Shown: positions 41,833 to 51,347, counted from the first letter of the stretch. The stretch: 64,000 bases of DNA from Desulfosporosinus shakirovi (GCF_020595055.1 NZ_JAJDOO010000004.1:177355-241354); one strand, 5' to 3'. Numbers and translations: made by a program. The notes: generated by a model from the letters alone, not told the origin.

Positions 41833-43983
41833 ATGAGTCTAGAACAACAAAGTCAAGAACGGATCAAGTACCGTTTAGAAGGTTTAAGTTGTGCAAATTG
41901 TGCCCTAAAAATTGAAAGAGCCTTTTGCTCTGAAGAAACGATTGGAGAAACCTCCTTAAATTTTGCTACCCAGACGGTCTATCTGCCATTAACAGCCGTT
42001 GAGGTTGCCCAAGGTATTATTGATCGAATTGAGCCAGGAGTAATATTAAAACCAGTAAACCAACTAGGTAAGAGCCTGCAACAAGAGGAAAGCTCCTCAG
42101 ATGGTCAGTGGCAAAAAATTCGTATGGTTGTTGCAAGTGTTTTGCTTGCTGTAGGACTGTTATTACCAATACTTGGGTTCAATCTCTTTTGGGTCTTAGA
42201 ATATGCTGTTTTTTTAACCGCTTACGTTCTGGTCGGATATGAAGTTTTATATACAGCCCTGAGAAATATTACTAAAGGGGCATTGTTTGACGAAAATTTT
42301 CTAATGTCAATAGGCACGATCGGAGCAATTGCCATTAATCAATTGCCGGAAGCAGTCGGGGTTATGTTGTTTTATACAGTTGGGGAGTATATTCAAGACT
42401 TGGCGGTGAACCGTTCTCGACACTCGATCCAAGCCCTAATGGATATTAGGCCAGATTATGCAAACCTCGTTCATCAATTAGAAGTTCTCAAGGTTGCCCC
42501 TGAAGAGGTTCAAGTTGGGCAAACAATTTTAGTTCGTCCGGGTGAAAAGGTTCCACTGGACGGGGAAGTTGTGCAAGGTTCATCATTTGTGGACACTTCA
42601 GCCTTGACTGGAGAATCAGTTCCAAGGAATATTGAAACCGGAGATGCGATTTTGTCTGGGATGGTCAATTCAAGTGGTGTGCTCACAGTTCGAGTTACTC
42701 GACCTTATGCTGAGTCTTCTGTGCAAAAAATCCTGGACCTTGTGGAAAACGCCAGCTCTCGTAAAGCACCCACAGAGAAGTTTATCACTACATTTTCACG
42801 TTATTACACACCGGCAGTGGTTTTAATTGCTTTGGGAATTGCGGTAATTCCTCCCCTTCTTGGGGCAGGGACGTTCAGTGAATGGATTTATCGTGCCTTA
42901 ACAATTCTTGTGATTTCCTGCCCTTGTGCCTTAGTAATCTCGGTTCCTTTAGGGTATTTTGGCGGTATCGGAGGAGCATCACGACAGGGGATTCTAGTTA
43001 AGGGGGCGAACTTCCTTGAAGCGCTGACCAAGGTTAAGACGGTTGTTTTTGATAAAACAGGGACGCTAACCCAAGGAGTTTTCGAAGTTGTAAAACTAAG
43101 CCCGGCTAAAGGATATAGCTCCGAGTTTCTCATGGAGATTGCGGCTGCAGCGGAAATCCATTCCAGTCATCCAATTGCCCAATCGATTCGTGACAGTTAC
43201 GGATTACCCCTTGAACCAGGGACCATCGAGGACTACCAGGAAATAAGCGGAAAAGGAGTCCAAGCAAAAATCAAAGGGTATGATGTTTTAGTAGGAAAGG
43301 CCGTTCTATTGAGGGAAGCGGGTATTCAGATTCCCGATACTGAGAACTATGGGCAAGCAGGAACTCTAGTTCATATAGCGGTTTCAGGGGAATATGCGGG
43401 GTATATTCTTATTGCAGATCGTCTAAAGCTTGGGGCCAAGGAAACCATTCAAGCCTTAGGGAACTCAGGTATTAAAACTGTCATGTTGACAGGAGATCTT
43501 CAGACGGTAGCCCAAAGCGTGGCGGATGATTTGGGGGTTTCAGAATTCCATGCGGATTTAATGCCCCAAGATAAGGTTGCTTGGTTAGAAAGGCTGATGG
43601 CTGAAAAAGGCAGTAATGAGAAGGTTATCTTTGTAGGGGACGGAATTAATGACGCCCCAGTCCTTACACGTGCAGATGTTGGAATAGCTATGGGTGGATT
43701 GGGATCAGATGCAGCAATCGAAGCCGCAGATGTGGTACTCATGGAAGACCAACCAGTCAAACTCCTTACTGCGATTAATATCGCCGGTTTTACAAAGAAG
43801 ATCATTTGGCAGAACATTTTATTTGCTTTAGGGATTAAACTAGGCTTTGTTTTCTTAGGGGCAATAGGAATTGCCACTATGTGGGAAGCGGTGTTTGCCG
43901 ATGTTGGGGTAGCCCTTTTAGCAGTTTTGAATGCAACTCGAGTGAGGCGTTATACCAGCCCTTCGCTAATTATTCGCCCATAA
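41833..43983 (+). CDS. cadA: heavy-metal P1B-type ATPase (Cd/Zn/Pb efflux)
   Basis: A 716-residue membrane ATPase. It has one N-terminal heavy-metal domain (LSCANCALKIE near residue 19), eight predicted TM helices, the TGES actuator loop near 260, the ion-binding SCPCAL motif near 358, the phosphorylated Asp in DKTGTLTQG near 400 and the hinge GDGINDAPVLTRADVG near 605. The SCPCAL plus CadC neighbour indicate Cd/Zn/Pb export. The start ATG at 41833 follows GGAGGAG. The ICMT-family gene begins 72 bases after its stop and could be co-transcribed. Confidence 0.95.
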   Translation: MSLEQQSQERIKYRLEGLSCANCALKIERAFCSEETIGETSLNFATQTVYLPLTAVEVAQGIIDRIEPGVILKPVNQLGKSLQQEESSSDGQWQKIRMVVASVLLAVGLLLPILGFNLFWVLEYAVFLTAYVLVGYEVLYTALRNITKGALFDENFLMSIGTIGAIAINQLPEAVGVMLFYTVGEYIQDLAVNRSRHSIQALMDIRPDYANLVHQLEVLKVAPEEVQVGQTILVRPGEKVPLDGEVVQGSSFVDTSALTGESVPRNIETGDAILSGMVNSSGVLTVRVTRPYAESSVQKILDLVENASSRKAPTEKFITTFSRYYTPAVVLIALGIAVIPPLLGAGTFSEWIYRALTILVISCPCALVISVPLGYFGGIGGASRQGILVKGANFLEALTKVKTVVFDKTGTLTQGVFEVVKLSPAKGYSSEFLMEIAAAAEIHSSHPIAQSIRDSYGLPLEPGTIEDYQEISGKGVQAKIKGYDVLVGKAVLLREAGIQIPDTENYGQAGTLVHIAVSGEYAGYILIADRLKLGAKETIQALGNSGIKTVMLTGDLQTVAQSVADDLGVSEFHADLMPQDKVAWLERLMAEKGSNEKVIFVGDGINDAPVLTRADVGIAMGGLGSDAAIEAADVVLMEDQPVKLLTAINIAGFTKKIIWQNILFALGIKLGFVFLGAIGIATMWEAVFADVGVALLAVLNATRVRRYTSPSLIIRP

Positions 43984-44055
43984 ACTTTTCGCGAAGTGTG
44001 GAAGAGGCAGTATCATCTTTGATTAAACGAGTTCATTTTATGGAGGAATAAGCCT

Positions 44056-44658
44056 GTGTCGGATATAAAGAATAGTCTCTCTTTACTCTTATTTCTAATA
44101 TTTCTTTTCTCTTATTTGGTAAAATTAATGATTCTAAAGAAAAAGCATAAAATACAGGCCAATGTCCTCACAAAAGGTAAAACCGACTCTCAAATAAGAA
44201 GAACTGAAGCATTTGTAAAATCTACAACGTTTATATGGGGGTTAATGTGGTTTTTACTCTCCCTATTTGAACCGGCTATATCTTACCGGATCGTTCCTTT
44301 AGCTAGAAATGAGTATTTGAGCGGTTTAGGAATTCTGATCATGGCATTGGGGTTAGCAATTTTCATTGTGGCAATGATCTCGATGAAAACGTCTTGGCGT
44401 GTAGGTATTGATAAGAGTACCCAATCATCTCTTGTAACTGATGGAATCTATCAGTTGACAAGAAATCCTGCTTTTGTAGGATTTGACTTGATGTTTATCG
44501 GACTTTTTGTTACTTACCCCAATATCTTAACCTTAGGTATAGCCGTCCTCAATATTTGGGCGATTCATCACTTAATAGTACAAGAAGAAAAGCATTTGAA
44601 AGAAACATTTCATGATGAGTATTTAAAATATTTCTATAATACAAGGAGATATATCTAG
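44056..44658 (+). CDS. isoprenylcysteine carboxyl methyltransferase (ICMT/PEMT) family membrane protein
   Basis: A 200-residue membrane protein with about five hydrophobic helices. The C-terminal block LVTDGIYQLTRNPAFVGFDLMFIG, then VQEEKHLKETFHDEYLKYF, is the SAM-binding ICMT/phospholipid methyltransferase signature. Bacterial members methylate lipids or unknown small substrates; there is no prenylated-protein pathway here. The start is GTG at 44056, 10 bases after GGAGG. It follows cadA and precedes the hut promoter. Its link to metal efflux is only positional. Confidence 0.85.
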   Translation: MSDIKNSLSLLLFLIFLFSYLVKLMILKKKHKIQANVLTKGKTDSQIRRTEAFVKSTTFIWGLMWFLLSLFEPAISYRIVPLARNEYLSGLGILIMALGLAIFIVAMISMKTSWRVGIDKSTQSSLVTDGIYQLTRNPAFVGFDLMFIGLFVTYPNILTLGIAVLNIWAIHHLIVQEEKHLKETFHDEYLKYFYNTRRYI

Positions 44659-44713
44659 GTCCGGATATGCCAGCCCCAGGGGTTTGAATTATTAACCCGA
44701 GTGAAAATTTTTA

Positions 44714-44742
44714 TTGAATGATGCGCGTTTCTCGTCTATTAT
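44714..44742 (+). promoter_or_regulatory. SigA-type promoter of hutP
   Basis: TTGAAT (44714-44719) and TATTAT (44737-44742) are separated by 17 bases, 86 bases upstream of the hutP start. Confidence 0.75.
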
Positions 44743-44828
44743 AAGAGTAGGGTCAGCTGTACGATTAGGAAGTAATCAGAGGCTTGACATAGATAAAAGA
44801 AGAGTCACGTTTTAATTAGGGGGCAGTT

Positions 44829-45269
44829 ATGATACATTGTTCATCTATTGGCAAAACGGCCTTACTAATTGCGATGGCTGAAGGAAATGAAACTGACGAC
44901 TATGTTACGCGTGCTCGAGAAATGGGCTTTGATGTCGTGACTGGTAAGGTTGGTTCTATGGATGTCCAAAAGATTATCGCTGCTGTTGAAACAGCAGCCA
45001 AACGCGGGGGGCTAACCGATGATAGTTATCGCTCGCAACATGCCCTTTATCATGCCATTCTTGATGCTCTGCAAGGGTTAGGACGGGGACCGCTTCAGCT
45101 GGGAAATATTTTGCGCACAGTGGGACTACGCTTTGCAATTGTCAAAGGGCCGCGTATACTGGAGGATTTAGATGACCTCTGGATTGCTGTCAGCATGTAC
45201 GGAATGATTGGTGCACCTATTAAAGGGCATGAACATGAGGTTTGTGGTTTAGGAATAAATCATCTTTAA
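44829..45269 (+). CDS. hutP: HutP, histidine-responsive antiterminator
   Basis: A 146-residue RNA-binding regulator. With L-histidine and Mg2+ it binds NAG triplets in the hut leader and prevents termination. It matches Bacillus HutP, above all at the C-terminus: AVSMYGMIGAPIKGHEHEVCGLGINHL with the His pair that contacts histidine and metal. The start ATG at 44829 follows AGGGGGCAG. Its target hairpin lies in the 150-base gap to hutH. In Bacillus the same order is hutP, attenuator, hutH. Confidence 0.95.
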   Translation: MIHCSSIGKTALLIAMAEGNETDDYVTRAREMGFDVVTGKVGSMDVQKIIAAVETAAKRGGLTDDSYRSQHALYHAILDALQGLGRGPLQLGNILRTVGLRFAIVKGPRILEDLDDLWIAVSMYGMIGAPIKGHEHEVCGLGINHL

Positions 45270-45347
45270 AAGATTTGAACTTGCATTAACGTATTTATTT
45301 TAGAAAGTTGCAATAAAATAGAGTATGCTCAGAGTTATTAGATGTTT

Positions 45348-45394
45348 GAGGGCTAAGCTGTAGACGAAAGTTTATAGCTTAATCCTCTTTTTTT
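45348..45394 (+). terminator. HutP-controlled attenuator between hutP and hutH
   Basis: GAGGGCTAAGCT (45348-45359) pairs with AGCTTAATCCTC (45376-45387), 12 bp with one mismatch, followed by seven T. The left arm and loop carry closely spaced NAG triplets (TAG 45339, GAG 45348, AAG 45355, TAG 45361, AAG 45368), the element HutP recognises, so bound HutP would disrupt the stem. Riboregulation is inferred from gene order and motif. Confidence 0.8.
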
Positions 45395-45419
45395 CATTGC
45401 TCTAAAAGGAGGACAAAAC

Positions 45420-46988
45420 ATGAGCGTTGTATTAGCAGAAAAAACTAAAGTCACTTTGGATGGAGAAACCCTTACATTAGAGCAAGTGGTTGCGGTTGCA
45501 CGGTACGCCGCCAAGGTGGAATTGCACCCGACAGCCAAGGAAAGAGTTCTGAAATCCAGAGAGTATGTGGATCAATTAATCGAAGGAAATCAAACCGTCT
45601 ATGGAATCACTACCGGCTTCGGCAAATTTAGCGATGTGCTAATTTCCAAAGATGATGCCAAAAAGTTACAACGCAACCTTATCATGAGCCATGCAACGGG
45701 TGTAGGGGAACCCCTAGCACCGGAAGTTGTAAGGGGGATTTTACTTCTTAGGGCAAATGCCTTAGCAAAAGGTTTTTCAGGCATTCGACTTTCAACTCTC
45801 CAGACATTGATCAATGTGCTGAATGCTGGAATTGTTCCTGTCGTACCAGAAAAAGGATCCCTTGGCGCAAGTGGAGATTTAGCCCCCTTGTCCCATATAG
45901 TCTTGGTTTTACTGGGTGAAGGGGAAGCGTTTTATAAAGAGCGTCGCATGAATGGGCGGGAGGCTCTTGCGCAAGCAGGGATAGAGCCCGTAGTTCTGGA
46001 AGGAAAAGAGGGTTTGGCTCTTATTAATGGAACCCAGGTTATGACAGCAATTGCGGCTTTGGCTGTCTGGGATGCTGAGATCTTATGTGAGTCAGCAAAT
46101 ATTGCAGCTGCCTTGTCTCTTGAAGCGCTGGAGGGGATTCTTGATGCTTTTGATCCGAAAATTCATGCAGTACGTCCTCACCAGGGGCAAAACGACGTTG
46201 CAAAAAAGATCCGCCAGTTGACGGAGGGAAGTACTTTCGTAGCAAATGAACAACATCCCAGAGTGCAGGATGCCTATGCACTTCGCTGTATTGCTCAAGT
46301 CCATGGCCCTTCTGGAGATGCAGTTGCCTACGTAAAAAAAGTCGTAGAAACCGAGATCAATTCGGCCACTGATAATCCATTAATCTTCCCAGATGAAAGC
46401 GCAGTTCTCTCGGGTGGAAATTTTCATGGTCAACCTATTGCCTTGGCGATGGACTTTCTTGGCATAGCAATGGCAGAGATGGCCAATATCGCAGAACGAC
46501 GTTTAGAACGTTTGGTTAATCCTAACCTAAGTGGGCTGCCTGCATTTTTAACCCCCAACGGAGGTTTGAATTCCGGATTTATGATCGTGCAGTATTCTGC
46601 TGCCTCCTTAGTTTCGGAAAATAAGGTTTTAGCCCATCCGGCGAGTGTGGACTCGATCCCCTCCTCCGCAAACCAGGAAGACCATGTAAGTATGGGAACA
46701 ATTGCAGCCCGTAAGGCCCGAAGTATCATAGAAAACACAGGGCATGTATTGGGGATGGAATTATTAGCAGCCTGTCAAGGTCTGGATCTCAGAACCGGCA
46801 AAGAAGAACTTCAACTTGGCAAGGGAAGTGAAGGTGCTTACCGGCTTGTTAGGTCTAAGGTAGCTTCACTTGGAGAGGATCGTGTCATGTATATGGAGCT
46901 TAATCTGGCCAAGGAGTTAATTTCTTCAGGAAAAATAGCTAACGCTGTTCGATTTGAATTGGACAGAAAAGGGATTATATTTTCGTGA
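45420..46988 (+). CDS. hutH: histidine ammonia-lyase
   Basis: A 522-residue enzyme that deaminates L-histidine to trans-urocanate. The Ala-Ser-Gly that forms the MIO prosthetic group is in GSLGASGDLAPLSH near residue 144; TTGFGKFSDV near 62, NLIMSHATGVGEPL near 88 and VDSIPSSANQEDHVSMG near 410 are family blocks. The start ATG at 45420 follows AAAAGGAGG. HutU, HutI and HutG are not in the window: csoR follows at once, so urocanate must be handled by genes elsewhere. Confidence 0.97.
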   Translation: MSVVLAEKTKVTLDGETLTLEQVVAVARYAAKVELHPTAKERVLKSREYVDQLIEGNQTVYGITTGFGKFSDVLISKDDAKKLQRNLIMSHATGVGEPLAPEVVRGILLLRANALAKGFSGIRLSTLQTLINVLNAGIVPVVPEKGSLGASGDLAPLSHIVLVLLGEGEAFYKERRMNGREALAQAGIEPVVLEGKEGLALINGTQVMTAIAALAVWDAEILCESANIAAALSLEALEGILDAFDPKIHAVRPHQGQNDVAKKIRQLTEGSTFVANEQHPRVQDAYALRCIAQVHGPSGDAVAYVKKVVETEINSATDNPLIFPDESAVLSGGNFHGQPIALAMDFLGIAMAEMANIAERRLERLVNPNLSGLPAFLTPNGGLNSGFMIVQYSAASLVSENKVLAHPASVDSIPSSANQEDHVSMGTIAARKARSIIENTGHVLGMELLAACQGLDLRTGKEELQLGKGSEGAYRLVRSKVASLGEDRVMYMELNLAKELISSGKIANAVRFELDRKGIIFS

Positions 46989-47054
46989 AGTATAAACACA
47001 ATTTCTGATAAATAGTTTGATGTTTAGATGTTAGGCAACCTATAGATTTTAATG

Positions 47055-47103
47055 GTGCTTCGTTGGCGATATGAAATTCATATAGCTCAATGAAGCACTT
47101 TTT
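47055..47103 (+). terminator. terminator of hutH
   Basis: GTGCTTCGTTG (47055-47065) pairs with CAATGAAGCAC (47088-47098) with one G-U pair, with an inner ATATG/CATAT stem, followed by TTTTT. The rest of the 332-base spacer to csoR shows no gene. Confidence 0.9.
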
Positions 47104-47282
47104 GATTCGTTTAAAATTAAATTGTTTGAACCATAACCAACAAAACGTTTTGATGTAACTGAAAATATATTAAATAATTTATTACAAAGAAGTTCAATGT
47201 ACTGTAGGTAAGAGGATAGTAAAGGATTAATTGGGAAACGTATAAATAATTACTTTATTCAATATCAATGGACATTTTTCAA

Positions 47283-47311
47283 TTGACATATGGTATAGGG
47301 GGGTATACTAT
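47283..47311 (+). promoter_or_regulatory. csoR promoter with CsoR operator
   Basis: TTGACA (47283-47288) is followed by the palindrome GTATAGGGGGGTATAC (47293-47308), the classic CsoR site of G-tract flanked by TA-rich dyads, which overlaps the probable -10 region. This predicts copper-relieved autorepression of csoR-copA-copZ. Confidence 0.85.
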
Positions 47312-47320
47312 AAAACAGAG

Positions 47321-47674
47321 GTGATTAAGACGAAATCCGAAGAAAAGCAAGTACACAAGTGTTCAGTCTGTGAGAGTGAAGTGACGGAGCAAGGTGAACG
47401 ACTGAGTCATCATGACGATAAAACAATCAAAGAACTTGTAACTAGAATGAATCGAATTGAGGGTCAAATTCGTGGAATTAAAGGGATGATTGAACGTCAT
47501 GTTTACTGTGATGATATTTTAAATCAGATCTCCTCCGCTCAATCTGCCCTGGATGGAGCTTCTCGATTACTTTTGGAAAAGCATATGAAATCATGTGTTA
47601 AAGAGAGACTCCAAGGGGATGATGATCAAGTTGTTGATGAGGTACTAAAGACCATATTCCGCATGATTCGGTAG
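47321..47674 (+). CDS. csoR: CsoR-family copper-sensing repressor
   Basis: A 117-residue DUF156-type repressor. The Cys-His-Cys copper triad is visible: VYCDDIL near residue 65, then KHMKSCV near 89-94. MNRIEGQIRGIKGMIERH is the family's first helix. The N-terminal 30 residues carry an extra CSVCESE pair, an optional metal site. The start is GTG at 47321 with only a weak ribosome binding site, so the exact start is uncertain. Its operator lies in its own promoter and copA follows 28 bases downstream. Confidence 0.93.
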   Translation: MIKTKSEEKQVHKCSVCESEVTEQGERLSHHDDKTIKELVTRMNRIEGQIRGIKGMIERHVYCDDILNQISSAQSALDGASRLLLEKHMKSCVKERLQGDDDQVVDEVLKTIFRMIR

Positions 47675-47702
47675 TACTGGGATCTTAGTTTGGAGGATTA
47701 AA

Positions 47703-50444
47703 ATGATGGAAGAAGCAAACCGTGAGAATAAAGAGATTCCTGTATATGGAATGAGCTGCCAGCATTGTGTTAACCATGTCACTAAGATTCTAGAAAAGTT
47801 CCCCAGTGTAGAACAGGTTCAAGTATCGCTGGAAGACTCAAAGGCTACTTTTACTTGGGACCCTGCTCAGGTCAATTTGTCGGATGTTCAGCAGGAAATT
47901 GAAGAGGCTGGTTATTCATTAGAAAACATAAACGTTGGTCTGGATGATCAAGTGAGTTTGGAGCAAGTAGAAGAACAAGAATTGGCAAGAGCAGAAGATA
48001 TTGAAGAGCTTAATGAAACAGAGGGAATGTCCGCCAAGGCGGAGCAAAAACAACTTTTCAAGATCAGTGGCATGACCTGTGCAAATTGTGCTTTGACCAT
48101 TGAAAAAGGTCTTAAATCTATGCCGGGGGTCAAATCAGTTGCAGTTAATTTTGCCACTGAAAAACTTACAGTGGCAATGGACCCTGATGTGGTTAAGGAA
48201 AACGATCTCTTGACGAAGATCAAAGATCTTGGGTATGGCGCACAGAGTGCAGACGATGGAAAGCAACAATTTAAAGTTGGCGGAATGACCTGTGCAAACT
48301 GTGCTTTGGCCATTGAAAAGAAACTTAAGGGAACTCAGGGAGTCCAGAACGTTGCCGTTAATTTAGCGAGTGAAACAGTGACTGTTGAGTTTGATCCCGG
48401 TGTTGTGAATATGAAAGAAATTTTCGAGCAGGTTCGTGATGCAGGGTATACTCCGATGGCGAATGAGGACGAGAATCAAGATGATCGTACGGCGATTAGA
48501 CAACGAAATTGGCTCATCTTCAGTGCGATTCTTTCCTTGCCTATAATGCCGATTATGTTCCTGCCCATGTCAAGATCCCTAATGTATACAATGCTTATCC
48601 TTGCAACTATCGTCCAGTTTACAGCTGGTTGGACATTTTATCGCGGTGCTTACCATGCTTTGAAAAACCGCTCAGCTAATATGGATGTCCTGGTAGCGAT
48701 TGGGATTACAGCTGCTTATGGATACAGTTTAATGACAACCCTTCATATGTTTATCCCCTCAATTTTTTTTGAAGGGCCCAACTTTTTTGATACGTCGGCA
48801 TTGTTGATTACTTTTGTACGCTTTGGAAAATATCTTGAGGCAAAAGCAAAAGGGCGAGCAGGTCAGGCCTTGAAAAAGCTGTTAGAGTTACAGGCTGATA
48901 AAGCACATTTATGGGTCAGTGGTGAAGTTCAGGAAGTTGCTGCGTCAGATCTGAAAATTGGGGATATTACCATTGTTAAATCCGGAGAAAGAATACCGGT
49001 GGATGGTGAGATTATCGAAGGATCAGCGAGCATTGATGAGGCAATGCTGACCGGGGAATCCATTCCTGTTGACAAAGGAGTCGGGGACCCTGTAATTGGG
49101 GCTACCATAAATCGTTCAGGAAGTATCAAGGTTAAAACGACTAAAACGGGTAAGGATACCGTCCTTTCGGGAATTATTAAAATGGTCGAGGATGCTCAGG
49201 GAGTAAAGCCTCCGATTCAGAGACTGGCAGATAAGATTTCTAATTATTTTGTGCCAACAGTAGTTGCCATCTCGGTTATTACCTATTTGATTTGGTACGT
49301 TGTACTTGACAGTACGTTTGTTTTTGCCTTTACAGCTGCTATTGCAGTGTTAGTGATTGCTTGTCCCTGTGCTTTGGGGTTAGCGACTCCTACGGCAATT
49401 ATGGTTGGCAGTGGGGTGGGGCTAAATAGAGGAATCCTCTTTAAATCTGCAGCAGTGCTGGAAGGGATTGCTCATTTGCAAGCCATTGGGTTCGATAAAA
49501 CGGGGACATTAACTAAGGGAACTCCCGAAGTAACGGATATCATACCCTATGCGGATTACTCAAGACAAAATGTCCTGAAAATTGCTGCAGCAGGGGAAAA
49601 TCCTTCGATTCATCCCTTGGCTCAGGCGGTCGTTGCAGCGGGAAAGAAGGAACTGCTCGCAATTCAAGAGGTTGAGAATTATCATGAAGAGGCCGGCTAT
49701 GGTGTTATCTGTACCTATGAAGGGCAAACTTTACTAATTGGAAATATTAAACTGATTAACAAGTTCAAGATAGACGTTAAAGAGTCAGAGCGTGACTTTC
49801 AGCGTTTGGCTGAATCAGGCAGAACGACTAGCTTCATAGCCTTAGGAGGACAAGTAATCGGACTGATCGCCCTGGCTGATGTGGTTAAAGAGAGTACGAT
49901 AGAGGCTATTAAAAGGCTACATCAGTTGGGTTTGAAGACGTTTATGATCACTGGAGACAATAAAAAAGTCGCCACTGTTGTCGGTGAGCAGGTCGGAATT
50001 GATGAGGTGATTGCCGAAATCTTACCACAAGATAAAATCAGCATTATTAAGAAGTATCAAGACCAAGGCTTTAAGGTGGCGATGGTTGGAGATGGAATTA
50101 ATGATGCTCCGGCCTTAGCTCAAGCCGATATCGGAATTGCCATCGGATCAGGGACTGATGTGGCCAAGGAAACCGGGGATGTGGTGTTGGTTCGCAATGA
50201 CCTGCTTGATGTAGAACGTGCGATTCGATTAGGGCGAAAAACACTTCGTAAAATCAAGCAAAATCTATTCTGGGCTTTGATTTATAATGTCATTGGTATC
50301 CCGATTGCCGCAGGTGTCCTATATCCTTTAACTGGACAACTATTACCGCCCGAGTGGGCAGGGCTGGCCATGGCTTTCTCGTCAGTGTCCGTAGTAACTA
50401 GTTCTCTCCTGTTGAAAAACTATGATAAAAAGCTGGCTGCTTAG
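47703..50444 (+). CDS. copA: copper-translocating P1B-type ATPase with three N-terminal metal-binding domains
   Basis: A 913-residue Cu+ exporter, longer than usual because it carries three HMA domains: YGMSCQHC near residue 15, SGMTCANC near 122 and GGMTCANC near 197. A charged linker (about 80-110) separates the first from the others. Eight TM helices, MLTGESIPV, the Cu-binding ACPCALGLATPTA, DKTGTLTKG and GDGINDAPALAQADIGIAIGSG follow. The first HMA reads CQHC rather than CANC and resembles CopZ, so it may be a captured chaperone module. The start ATG at 47703 follows GGAGG. It is in operon with csoR and copZ. Confidence 0.96.
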   Translation: MMEEANRENKEIPVYGMSCQHCVNHVTKILEKFPSVEQVQVSLEDSKATFTWDPAQVNLSDVQQEIEEAGYSLENINVGLDDQVSLEQVEEQELARAEDIEELNETEGMSAKAEQKQLFKISGMTCANCALTIEKGLKSMPGVKSVAVNFATEKLTVAMDPDVVKENDLLTKIKDLGYGAQSADDGKQQFKVGGMTCANCALAIEKKLKGTQGVQNVAVNLASETVTVEFDPGVVNMKEIFEQVRDAGYTPMANEDENQDDRTAIRQRNWLIFSAILSLPIMPIMFLPMSRSLMYTMLILATIVQFTAGWTFYRGAYHALKNRSANMDVLVAIGITAAYGYSLMTTLHMFIPSIFFEGPNFFDTSALLITFVRFGKYLEAKAKGRAGQALKKLLELQADKAHLWVSGEVQEVAASDLKIGDITIVKSGERIPVDGEIIEGSASIDEAMLTGESIPVDKGVGDPVIGATINRSGSIKVKTTKTGKDTVLSGIIKMVEDAQGVKPPIQRLADKISNYFVPTVVAISVITYLIWYVVLDSTFVFAFTAAIAVLVIACPCALGLATPTAIMVGSGVGLNRGILFKSAAVLEGIAHLQAIGFDKTGTLTKGTPEVTDIIPYADYSRQNVLKIAAAGENPSIHPLAQAVVAAGKKELLAIQEVENYHEEAGYGVICTYEGQTLLIGNIKLINKFKIDVKESERDFQRLAESGRTTSFIALGGQVIGLIALADVVKESTIEAIKRLHQLGLKTFMITGDNKKVATVVGEQVGIDEVIAEILPQDKISIIKKYQDQGFKVAMVGDGINDAPALAQADIGIAIGSGTDVAKETGDVVLVRNDLLDVERAIRLGRKTLRKIKQNLFWALIYNVIGIPIAAGVLYPLTGQLLPPEWAGLAMAFSSVSVVTSSLLLKNYDKKLAA

Positions 50445-50683
50445 AATTAAGATTTATTTATTGTAGAAAGTTTGGCATTTAGAAGTAATTATTCCTCTAA
50501 AGTACATTACATGTAAGAGGATAAAGATATAACTCAATTTTGAATAATACTTTGAGACAACTGGTCATTAAGAAATTGAGTTGAACCTTTTCCAAGTAAT
50601 CTTATGCTTATATCTTTGCGGAAGTTAACTGTCATCTGGCTTCTGGCCTCTGATCCCTGACTTCTGAACTAGGAGGTGAAAAA

Positions 50684-50884
50684 ATGAGCCAAACCGTCCT
50701 AAAAATTGAGGGTATGACCTGTAACCATTGTAAAATGAGAGCTGAAAAAGCACTGCAAGGGGTAAGCGGCGTTGAAAGTGTCAAAGTCGATCTCGCGAGC
50801 AAAGAAGCTGTCATAACCGGAAATGCAGAACCTGCGAATCTTGTTAAAGCTGTAGTGGATGCTGGATATTCCGTTGAAGACTGA
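50684..50884 (+). CDS. copZ: CopZ copper chaperone
   Basis: A 66-residue heavy-metal-associated domain: MTCNHCKMRAEKAL near residue 11 binds Cu+ and the beta-alpha-beta-beta-alpha-beta fold is complete, ending DAGYSVED. It passes copper to CopA. The start ATG at 50684 follows AGGAGG. The 239-base gap after copA contains a run of imperfect CTTCTGGC/CTCTGATC/CTTCTGAA repeats (about 50635-50669) with no clear promoter. A strong terminator follows. Confidence 0.95.
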   Translation: MSQTVLKIEGMTCNHCKMRAEKALQGVSGVESVKVDLASKEAVITGNAEPANLVKAVVDAGYSVED

Positions 50885-50923
50885 GCCTCAATTTCAAGTA
50901 AAATTTAGATCAAGACACTGGTG

Positions 50924-50964
50924 CCTGTATCTTTTATTATTTTAATAGAAGATACAGGTTTTTT
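50924..50964 (+). terminator. terminator of copZ
   Basis: CCTGTATCTT (50924-50933) pairs with AAGATACAGG (50949-50958), the stem continuing inward, followed by six T. Confidence 0.95.
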
Positions 50965-51131
50965 AATTCTAATTACTCCTATGAGCTATACTTGTCATTC
51001 TGGATTACACCATCCACTAACTATCAATGATTGATCCCATAGAAATAGATAAAATCCTTCGAGAAGCCTTTCAAGAAGAGAACTCGGATTAATAAATTAT
51101 CTTTGGATAAACTATTTATGAGGTGATGACA

Positions 51132-51329
51132 ATGCCAAGAAATGATGGCAATAAGACAAAAAATGAGGATTTAAAAAAGATTGAATTGACACTGCGGAAC
51201 ATCCATAAAAACGAAGAGTTTTTATTGGAAAATGCTGAAGAGTTAAGTGCTCACCAAATTAAAGATGTAAAAGCCCATTTAGCTTCGAAGAAAAAACACC
51301 TTGAAGAAACAGACGGAACGATTAAATAG
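51132..51329 (+). CDS. small charged helical protein of unknown function
   Basis: A 65-residue, Lys- and Glu-rich peptide predicted to form two helices (DLKKIELTLRNIHKNEEFLLENAEEL, then HQIKDVKAHLASKKKHLEET). No Cys and no hydrophobic segment are present. I do not recognise the family, although size, composition and the neighbouring SASP gene recall minor small spore proteins. The start ATG at 51132 is 5 bases after GAGGTG. A short terminator overlaps its stop codon. Confidence 0.7.
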   Translation: MPRNDGNKTKNEDLKKIELTLRNIHKNEEFLLENAEELSAHQIKDVKAHLASKKKHLEETDGTIK

Positions 51330-51347
51330 GAGCCCAAAGCTCCTTTT
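51328..51347 (+). terminator. short terminator after the charged peptide gene
   Basis: AGGAGC (51328-51333) pairs with GCTCCT (51339-51344) followed by TTT, right at the stop codon. Confidence 0.75.

Noticed and set aside
51027..51092. 21-codon open frame after copZ
   Set aside because: No ribosome binding site and too short to judge; it may be a remnant but nothing supports it.
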